A stretch of DNA of 64,000 nt from Pseudomonas sp. R76 (GTDB taxonomy: Bacteria; Pseudomonadota; Gammaproteobacteria; Pseudomonadales; Pseudomonadaceae), in contig NZ_CP019428.1 in assembly GCF_009834565.1 (NCBI RefSeq), positions 1,550,001 through 1,614,000 of the forward strand, written 5' to 3'. Made by a program: the position numbers and the translations under genes. This document shows, piece after piece, positions 59,084 to 64,000 of the stretch. The notes beneath the pieces are model-generated. The model did no database searches, was not told where the DNA came from, and saw nothing but the letters and a program-made list of their open reading frames with translations. Numbering within the stretch: position 1 is the first letter of the stretch; every line of letters starts with the position of its first letter.

Positions 59084-59455
59084 ATGGCACCCAAATGTGT
59101 GGAGAAAATCGCTGTGCGAGTAAGGAATGAGCAAAGCATTTGTGAATGGCAGGGGGTTACCCCTGATCGACCACAATCTGGGTCAAAAATCGGCATAGCG
59201 TTGGGGACTCTGGGGCTTCAGCCCATAAATGGGTTAAGGGTTAATCCGGATAACGGTACGAACGGTTGGTACCTGTGGTGCGGTATGGAGTGGTCTGAGG
59301 CTGACGATTTTTTTTCACCCCTGCATGTGGACCACATCACTGACTATCTACCGGAAGTTGTCGGATATCTTGATTTGCCGCCAGGCTATCGTTTTTACAT
59401 CGACGGCAATAATTTTGAAGACGTTTGGCTTGACCCAGAGTTGGTACGCACTTGA
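59084..59455 (+). CDS. Imm33-like orphan immunity protein
   Basis: The product is about 123 residues; the start is uncertain. The core GTNGWYLWCGMEWSEADDFF, then PEVVGYLDLPPGYRFYIDGN and NFEDVWLDPEL resembles the Imm33-type immunity proteins that neutralise polymorphic toxins. No cognate toxin is seen in the window. Orphan immunity genes often accumulate in accessory islands. Confidence 0.6.
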   Translation: MAPKCVEKIAVRVRNEQSICEWQGVTPDRPQSGSKIGIALGTLGLQPINGLRVNPDNGTNGWYLWCGMEWSEADDFFSPLHVDHITDYLPEVVGYLDLPPGYRFYIDGNNFEDVWLDPELVRT

Positions 59456-59591
59456 CTCGTCCGGTGAATTGACCTGAGTTTTCATAGACACATTGAATGA
59501 GTACTTCTGGTCGATAGCAGCCTCTCAGATTTTGAAATTGACGAGTGCCCAGGCCCCCATAGCTTACTGACGCGTTGGTTAACGGTTTCTA

Positions 59592-59614
59592 AATTTGCAT
59601 AAATTATGCAAATT
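59592..59614. promoter_or_regulatory. Palindromic operator upstream of tailocin repressor
   Basis: A perfect palindrome with 11-bp arms (AATTTGCATAA/TTATGCAAATT around one A). TGCAT half-sites recur in the region after the repressor gene (60475-60546), so both are likely to be bound by the PrtR-like repressor. Confidence 0.7.
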
Positions 59615-59655
59615 AGCATTTGCCAACCCCAAAATCCCCCGTCATCATCCCCCTT

Positions 59656-60390
59656 ATGCAAAAACGCAACGTTTCAACCGTCTTAAGAGAACTCCTAGAC
59701 CGCGACCGGATCTCCCCCACGGAGCTTCACCGGCGTACTGGCGTGCCTCAATCCACACTCTCGCGAATCCTCAGCGGCAAGATCGTTGATCCGTCGGACA
59801 AGCATATCTCGCGCATCGCCGAGTACTTCCGTGTCAGCACCGACCACTTGCGCGGGCGCGCGGCGGTGGGGGCTTTGCGGGATGACGGGCGTGACCCGAT
59901 GCATTCGGAACTCAAGGACATAAGCCTGTGGGACGACGACACGCCCGTTAATGATGACGAGGTGTCGATCCCCTTTCTGCGTGAGGTTGAATTGGCTGCT
60001 GGATCAGGAAGATTCGTCATCGAGGAAAGCGAGAAGGCCAGCTTGCGTTTCGGCAAGCGCAGCCTGCGGCATAACGGTGTGCAGTTTGACCAGGCCAAGT
60101 GTGTAACGGTGCGCGGCAACAGTATGTTGCCGGTGCTGCGCGACGGCGCGACGGTCGGGGTGAACGCAGGCAAGAGTGGCATTGGCGATATCGTCGATGG
60201 CGACTTGTATGCCATCAACCACAATGGCCAGCTGCGGGTGAAACAGCTCTACCGCCTGCCTTCGGGGATTCGCCTGCGCAGTTTCAATCGCGATGAACAC
60301 CCGGATGAGGACTACAGCTTCCAGGATATCCAGGATGAGCAGATCAGCATCCTCGGTCATGTGTTCTGGTGGGGCATGTACGCCCGTTAA
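59656..60390 (+). CDS. prtR: PrtR-like tailocin repressor (S24 peptidase)
   Basis: The product is 244 residues from the ATG at 59656. It has an N-terminal HTH (ISPTELHRRTGVPQSTLSRI, about 19-38) and a C-terminal S24 domain with an Ala-Gly site (115-116), Ser156 and Lys196. It should repress tailocin genes and be cleaved with RecA after DNA damage. Its C-terminal domain is nearly the same as that of the prophage CI at 15985-16707. PrtN is not visible in the window. Confidence 0.88.
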   Translation: MQKRNVSTVLRELLDRDRISPTELHRRTGVPQSTLSRILSGKIVDPSDKHISRIAEYFRVSTDHLRGRAAVGALRDDGRDPMHSELKDISLWDDDTPVNDDEVSIPFLREVELAAGSGRFVIEESEKASLRFGKRSLRHNGVQFDQAKCVTVRGNSMLPVLRDGATVGVNAGKSGIGDIVDGDLYAINHNGQLRVKQLYRLPSGIRLRSFNRDEHPDEDYSFQDIQDEQISILGHVFWWGMYAR

Positions 60391-60407
60391 CCTCCTTACG
60401 TAAGACA

Positions 60408-60435
60408 AAGCCCGCCAGTGCGCGGGCTTTTTTTC
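60408..60435 (+). terminator. Terminator after tailocin repressor
   Basis: AAGCCCGC-CAGT-GCGCGGGCTT is followed by T5. It carries the TTTCGCCTGTAGAAAA linker related to those in the prophage. Confidence 0.7.
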
Positions 60436-60474
60436 GCCTGTAGAAAACCACCAAACCCTTAACCCACAAGGCCT

Positions 60475-60546
60475 GAAATGCACTCGTGCATTTCGATAGT
60501 GAAAATAAATGCATTTGCGCATTGACTGTATATGCATACATGCATA
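60475..60546. promoter_or_regulatory. Operator/promoter cluster for tailocin genes
   Basis: It contains the palindrome GAAATGCACTCGTGCATTTC (60475-60494), then ATGCATTTGCGCAT (60509-60522), then TTGACT as a possible -35 (60522-60527) and TATATGCATACATGCATAT (about 60529-60547). CTGTATATGCATACAT (60525-60540) is also close to a LexA box. Repressor sites with TGCAT half-sites are likely to control the tailocin. Confidence 0.6.
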
Positions 60547-60892
60547 TTCTTCATCTCAAGCCAGCCAACAAGGCCTGGTGGAGGCGGCAAGGATGCTGCC
60601 AAGGAAGACAAGGAAGGCACGCAACATCGGCAAGGACGCCATCGAAGCGATGGCAGGGAAGCCAGGCAACACCGGCAAGGATGCCGACGCTCTTTAGTTG
60701 TACCGCTTCAAGAAAACAGGCAGCGATGAACCGGCCTTAACGGTTCAGAGGGTTGGCAACTGACCCGGGTGTGCAGCGTAAAGCACCAGAAGCAGTTATC
60801 CGGCAGACAGGGATCGTGGTCGGAAAAACATCTTAGGAAAGAACCGTACCGCGCCAGTAGCGCCGAACGTTCGAATCTGGACCGCATTACTG
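60547..60892. other. Leader region of tailocin operon without a clear gene
   Basis: About 345 bp. A small rightward frame ending near 60697 is possible but has no homologue that I know. A terminator at 60893-60918 closes this stretch, so the leader may work by antitermination or attenuation. Confidence 0.35.
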
Positions 60893-60918
60893 AAAAGCCC
60901 GGGCCACCGGGCTTTTTG
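60893..60918 (+). terminator. Terminator/attenuator before holin
   Basis: AAAAGCCCGG-GCCA-CCGGGCTTTTTG, a strong stem with T5, 72 bp before the holin start. Confidence 0.75.
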
Positions 60919-60990
60919 GAATGCCTACCCATAAATGGATTTACCCAAACACCGGCCCGTTGCCGGTAGTGCTCAGCCAGGAGGCGTGAC

Positions 60991-61329
60991 ATGACAAACG
61001 AGCAGCAAGCGTTAGCGGAAATGCCTATCTGGCTGGTGATCGTACTGGCGCTGATCGGCGGTGTATCCGGTGAAATGTGGCGCGCCGACAAGGAGGGCGC
61101 CCGTGGTTGGTCGCTGATTCGGCGCCTGGCCCTGCGGTCCGGGGCGTGCATGGTGTGTGGGGTTTCTGCCCTGATGCTGTGCTACGCCGCCGGTATGTCG
61201 ATCTGGACGGCCGGCGCCATTGGTTGCCTGACCGCCATGGCCGGCGCCGACGTGGCCATCGGCCTCTATGAACGCTGGGCCGCCAAGCGTATCGGCGTTA
61301 ACCAAGGCTCCGGCCAGGACCCGCAATAA
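60991..61329 (+). CDS. Holin of tailocin cluster
   Basis: The product is 112 residues from the ATG at 60991 with AGGAGGC upstream. Three hydrophobic segments (IWLVIVLALIGGVSGEMW; SGACMVCGVSALMLCYAAGM; WTAGAIGCLTAMAGADVAIG) fit holins found right after prtR in Pseudomonas tailocin clusters. It would permeabilise the inner membrane for tailocin release. Confidence 0.8.
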   Translation: MTNEQQALAEMPIWLVIVLALIGGVSGEMWRADKEGARGWSLIRRLALRSGACMVCGVSALMLCYAAGMSIWTAGAIGCLTAMAGADVAIGLYERWAAKRIGVNQGSGQDPQ

Positions 61330-61352
61330 CCGTTGCAAGGACGCTGATCAAA

Positions 61353-61868
61353 ATGGACCTTATCGAAAAACCCTCCCAATTGCCCCAATCCATCGGCGAC
61401 GCACTGCGCGCCGCCTTCCCGGACTTGAAGGTCGGTAATCATCAGGACTTTCAAGGCACCGGGGATAAAACCGGCGTGCTGATCACGGTCGAGGGCAACG
61501 GCCCGGGCATTCGCTCCCGTGAGGGCCGTAAAGCTCACGCCTTGTCGATTTCGCTCAAGGCCATGGTCGCGCCGGGTGCATTGCCGTTCGATGCCTGCGA
61601 TTTGGCCAGCCAACTAATGGACCTGGTGCTGGATAACCGCTGGAACCTGCCACGGGCTCAGTGTGATTTGCCGACCACTATCGTTGCGGCTCCCTCACTG
61701 CATGCCACCGCAGAAACGGACTACGACACCTGGACCGTTTCCTTCACGCAAACCCTCTATCTCGGACCGGTGCTGCTCAACGATCCCACGGGCCAACCGC
61801 TGTTTGCCCGCACCTGGGAAGTCTCGAACATCAACGACCCCGATCAATACAAACCACTGGCGGAGTAG
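61353..61868 (+). CDS. Tailocin gp37-like protein
   Basis: The product is 171 residues. The pattern LKVGNHQDFQGTGDKTGVLI and TWEVSNINDPDQYKPLAE resembles the Mu gp37-like (DUF1834-type) family placed before gpV in contractile tail clusters. It is probably a tail component or terminator. Confidence 0.65.
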   Translation: MDLIEKPSQLPQSIGDALRAAFPDLKVGNHQDFQGTGDKTGVLITVEGNGPGIRSREGRKAHALSISLKAMVAPGALPFDACDLASQLMDLVLDNRWNLPRAQCDLPTTIVAAPSLHATAETDYDTWTVSFTQTLYLGPVLLNDPTGQPLFARTWEVSNINDPDQYKPLAE

Positions 61869-61871
61869 CCC

Positions 61872-62480
61872 ATGTTCGACGCGCTGTTACGCATGCAACT
61901 GGGGCCGATCATCGAGCGCTTGGCGGAGATGGAAACCCAGCTCGAAGACCTGTATCGACGCGCTGAAAGTTTCTGTCGGATTGGCACCTGCCAGGCAGTC
62001 GACGCCGCCAGCAGTACCTGCAAGGTCAGTCACGGTGACCTGCTCTCGCCATCGATCCGTTTTTTCAACCCCAGCGCGGGCGCGCAGAGCGAAACCCGCA
62101 TCCCATCGGTGGGCGAGCAATGCCTGTTGCTCAACTACGGCGGCGGTGAAGGTGGCGCGCAGTCTGTGGCCTTGTTCGGTCTTAACAGTAGTCTGTTTCC
62201 GCCGGTTTCCAGCGTTGCCTCGCTGACCCGACGCCGCCACCAGGACGGCACCCAAAGCGAGTACGACGACGCCAGCCACACCTTCAACTGGGTCAACGGC
62301 CCCACCACCTTCAGCGGCTCCCGCGAACAGGTCGACGTCAAGGTCGGCGCCGCCAGCCTGACGATCAATGCCCAGAGCATCACCCTGCAAATCGGCGGCA
62401 CCCGCCTGTTGCTGGACGCCGGCGGCGCGCACTTCAGCGGCCCGGTGGTGGACCACCAAGGACGCGTCATCAGCCCCTGA
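61872..62480 (+). CDS. Baseplate assembly protein V (tail spike)
   Basis: The product is 202 residues. An OB-fold part (SVGEQCLLLNYGGGEGGAQS) precedes beta-helix-like repeats at the C-terminus (VDVKVGAASLTINAQSITLQ), as in gpV spikes of contractile tails. It is the puncturing tip of the tailocin. Confidence 0.88.
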   Translation: MFDALLRMQLGPIIERLAEMETQLEDLYRRAESFCRIGTCQAVDAASSTCKVSHGDLLSPSIRFFNPSAGAQSETRIPSVGEQCLLLNYGGGEGGAQSVALFGLNSSLFPPVSSVASLTRRRHQDGTQSEYDDASHTFNWVNGPTTFSGSREQVDVKVGAASLTINAQSITLQIGGTRLLLDAGGAHFSGPVVDHQGRVISP

Positions 62481-62492
62481 TAAGGACATCCC

Positions 62493-62825
62493 ATGATCGG
62501 AATCGACAGGAACACCGGGGCAGCCGTCGATGACTGGCTGCAATTCGTGCAGCGCGCCACCCGAGCGCTGACCACCCCCGTAGGCACTCGCCAGAAACGG
62601 CCGCTGTACGGCTCACTGATCCCGCAATTGCTCGGCCAGAACCTCGGCGACGACCTGCTGATCCTCGCCCAAAGCCACGCCGCGCAAGCGTTCTACAACA
62701 CCCAGAACGGCATCGCCGACTTTCAACCCCAGGTCATCGTCGCCACCCGCCAGGGCGCCGGTCTGTTGCTGCGTTTTGCCGGCACCTGGAAAAACCGCCA
62801 ACAAACCTTCGAGGTCGTGACATGA
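62493..62825 (+). CDS. Baseplate protein W (gp25-like)
   Basis: The product is 110 residues. The pattern TPVGTRQKRPLYGSLIPQLL is that of gpW/gp25 family baseplate proteins, lysozyme-like sheath initiators. Overlaps J by 4 bp. Confidence 0.88.
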   Translation: MIGIDRNTGAAVDDWLQFVQRATRALTTPVGTRQKRPLYGSLIPQLLGQNLGDDLLILAQSHAAQAFYNTQNGIADFQPQVIVATRQGAGLLLRFAGTWKNRQQTFEVVT

Positions 62826-63817
62826 GCATGCTGATCCCCGGCCAGAACCAACTGGCCGAACCGGCCATCATTACGGTGGATGAGTTCGAGCCGTTGCTGG
62901 CGGAATTCAAGGCGTTCGTGGTCGATTACGTCGCCACCCGCGCGCCGCAAAGCGCGGCCAAACTCAAGGTCAGCCTCGACAACGAAAGTGAGTTGCTGAC
63001 TCTGGCCCTGGAAGCCTTTTGCGTGCGGCTGCAAACCCATGAGCGCAAATACAACGCCCGCATCAAGCAGATGCTGGCGTGGTGGGCCACCGGCAGCAAC
63101 CTGGATGCCCGCCTGGCCGATATGGGCCTGGAGCGCCAAGTGCTTGACCCTGGCGACCCGGCTGCGTTTCCACCCGTACCGCCGACGTTGGAAAGCGATG
63201 ACGACGCACGCCTGCGTTATTACCTGGCGCCACATGCCCCGGCAGCGGGGTCGCGAATGCAGTATCGGCGTGAGGTTTTCACTCTGGGCGAGCGGCCGTC
63301 GGTGAAAGTGCAAAGTGCCACGCCGGGCGTGGTAACCGTCAGCTACACCTTTGACCCGGACGGGTATGCGGCGCAGGTCAAGGACGGCAATGGGCGTCGA
63401 ACCGCGCCCGGCGAAGTGATGGTCACTGTGCTTTCAAGGGAAGGCGACGGTACGCCGTCCACCGATTTGCTTGACGGCGTTCGACGCCATTTCGCACGGC
63501 CGGATGTACGACCGGAGACCGACCTGGTCAGCGTACAAGGCGCGCAAATTTTGCCTTACAAAATCCGCGTGGTCGCAAAGATCAACGCCGGCCCGGATTC
63601 CGGACTCACGCAAGTCGCCGCGCAGAAACTGCTGCAGGACTACGCACAGTCCTGTCATCGCCTGGAAGGGCGGGTTGATCCGAGCTGGATTGACTATGCG
63701 ATTCACAGTGCAGGGGCTGCGCAATTGCAGATCCTCGAACCCCTGGCGCCGATCATCTGCACCGCATTCCAGGCGCCGTATTGCACGGGGGTTGAAGTGG
63801 AGGTGCATACGCTATGA
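62822..63817 (+). CDS. Baseplate protein J (gp47-like)
   Basis: The product is 331 residues. The N-terminal FLAKFKAFVVDYVATRAPQS-like helix region and the Asp/Gly-rich core are those of the gpJ/gp47 family, baseplate wedge protein. Coupled to W and I. Confidence 0.9.
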   Translation: MSMLIPGQNQLAEPAIITVDEFEPLLAEFKAFVVDYVATRAPQSAAKLKVSLDNESELLTLALEAFCVRLQTHERKYNARIKQMLAWWATGSNLDARLADMGLERQVLDPGDPAAFPPVPPTLESDDDARLRYYLAPHAPAAGSRMQYRREVFTLGERPSVKVQSATPGVVTVSYTFDPDGYAAQVKDGNGRRTAPGEVMVTVLSREGDGTPSTDLLDGVRRHFARPDVRPETDLVSVQGAQILPYKIRVVAKINAGPDSGLTQVAAQKLLQDYAQSCHRLEGRVDPSWIDYAIHSAGAAQLQILEPLAPIICTAFQAPYCTGVEVEVHTL

Positions 63818-64000
63818 GTGAGCCAAAAGCGAGTTTGTTGCCGGCCAATAGTTCGCCGCTGGAAAAGGCGTTGGATTTGGGGTTTGGCAAGTTGTTGGAC
63901 CGCGTGATGCCGCCGTTTCCGGCGTTGATGAATCCGCTGCAAACCCCGAGCGAGTTTCTTCCTTATCTGGCCGCCGATCGTGGTGTCAGCGAGTGGGATG
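63814..64000 (+). CDS. Tail protein I (partial)
   Basis: 62 residues are visible before the window ends. The sequence NSSPLEKALDLGFGKLLDRV, then PLQTPSEFLPYLAADRGVSE is the gpI family, which links the baseplate to the fibres. Order V-W-J-I is that of P2-like and R-type pyocin tails. Confidence 0.85.
   Translation, partial: MSEPKASLLPANSSPLEKALDLGFGKLLDRVMPPFPALMNPLQTPSEFLPYLAADRGVSEWD

Noticed and set aside
60509..60697. Small rightward frames in the tailocin leader
   Set aside because: Their starts lie in the operator palindromes and there is no recognisable protein feature; the stretch is more likely an untranslated leader.
1..64000. CRISPR arrays, rRNA and tRNA genes
   Set aside because: No regularly spaced identical repeats and no cloverleaf with CCA end were seen. 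The only short tandem repeats are the replication iterons.

Overview
The window looks like chromosomal DNA of a Pseudomonas of the fluorescens group. It is GC-rich with Pseudomonas-type codon use, many gene families are Pseudomonas-specific (DUF2388, DUF6124, REP-like repeats), and an R-type tailocin cluster with a PrtR-like regulator lies at the right end. About 54 kb is a lambda-like, non-contractile-tailed prophage. Its left end and integrase lie outside the window. Then come a short chromosomal or accessory stretch and the start of the tailocin cluster.

Positions 1-11709 are the leftward early operon of the prophage. From the promoter side it reads: a zinc-ribbon protein, several small hypothetical genes, a coiled-coil protein, an ERF annealing protein, a YqaJ-type exonuclease, an HTH protein, and then a complete diversity-generating retroelement (DGR). 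The DGR has two C-type-lectin-like target genes, each ending in a variable repeat (VR), an Avd accessory gene, a 100-bp template repeat (TR) and a reverse transcriptase (RT). Every TR/VR difference (12 in VR1, 10 in VR2) falls on a template adenine.

Positions 11710-16813 are the immunity region. A CI-like S24 repressor and a leftward string of lysogenic-conversion genes (a toxin-antitoxin pair with a DUF6941 gene, a glycine-zipper protein, a DUF2388 protein, a superinfection-immunity protein) lie between two operator regions that share a GTTGTAG motif. Positions 16814-23000 are rightward early genes: Cro, a CII-like protein, a BRO antirepressor, a replication protein gene containing five iterons, NinB and NinG. 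Positions 23001-26950 hold morons and lysis-side genes, including a retropepsin-like protein and an Acb2-type anti-CBASS sponge.

Positions 26951-53935 are the late region: TerS, TerL, a DUF4055 portal, a MuF protein, scaffold, capsid, connectors, tail tube, and a G/GT tail chaperone with a GGGAAAC frameshift site. A P22 immI-like module (two Arc-type repressors, antirepressor, KilA-N protein) is inserted before the tape measure. Tail tip genes M-L-K-I-J, a more AT-rich fibre module, an endolysin and a nested Rz/Rz1 pair follow. A gene with a LexA-like box closes the prophage.

Positions 53936-59655 hold a REP-like repeat, a DUF6124 gene preceded by a structured RNA and a 25-codon leader ORF, a two-gene unit of unknown function (a helical-repeat-like protein and a protein with a restriction-endonuclease-like N-terminus) and an Imm33-like orphan. 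From 59592 the tailocin cluster begins: palindromic operators, a PrtR-like repressor, a holin and baseplate genes V, W, J and I (I is cut by the window end). The prophage CI and the tailocin repressor share an almost interchangeable C-terminal peptidase domain, which suggests that both elements respond to the same RecA signal.
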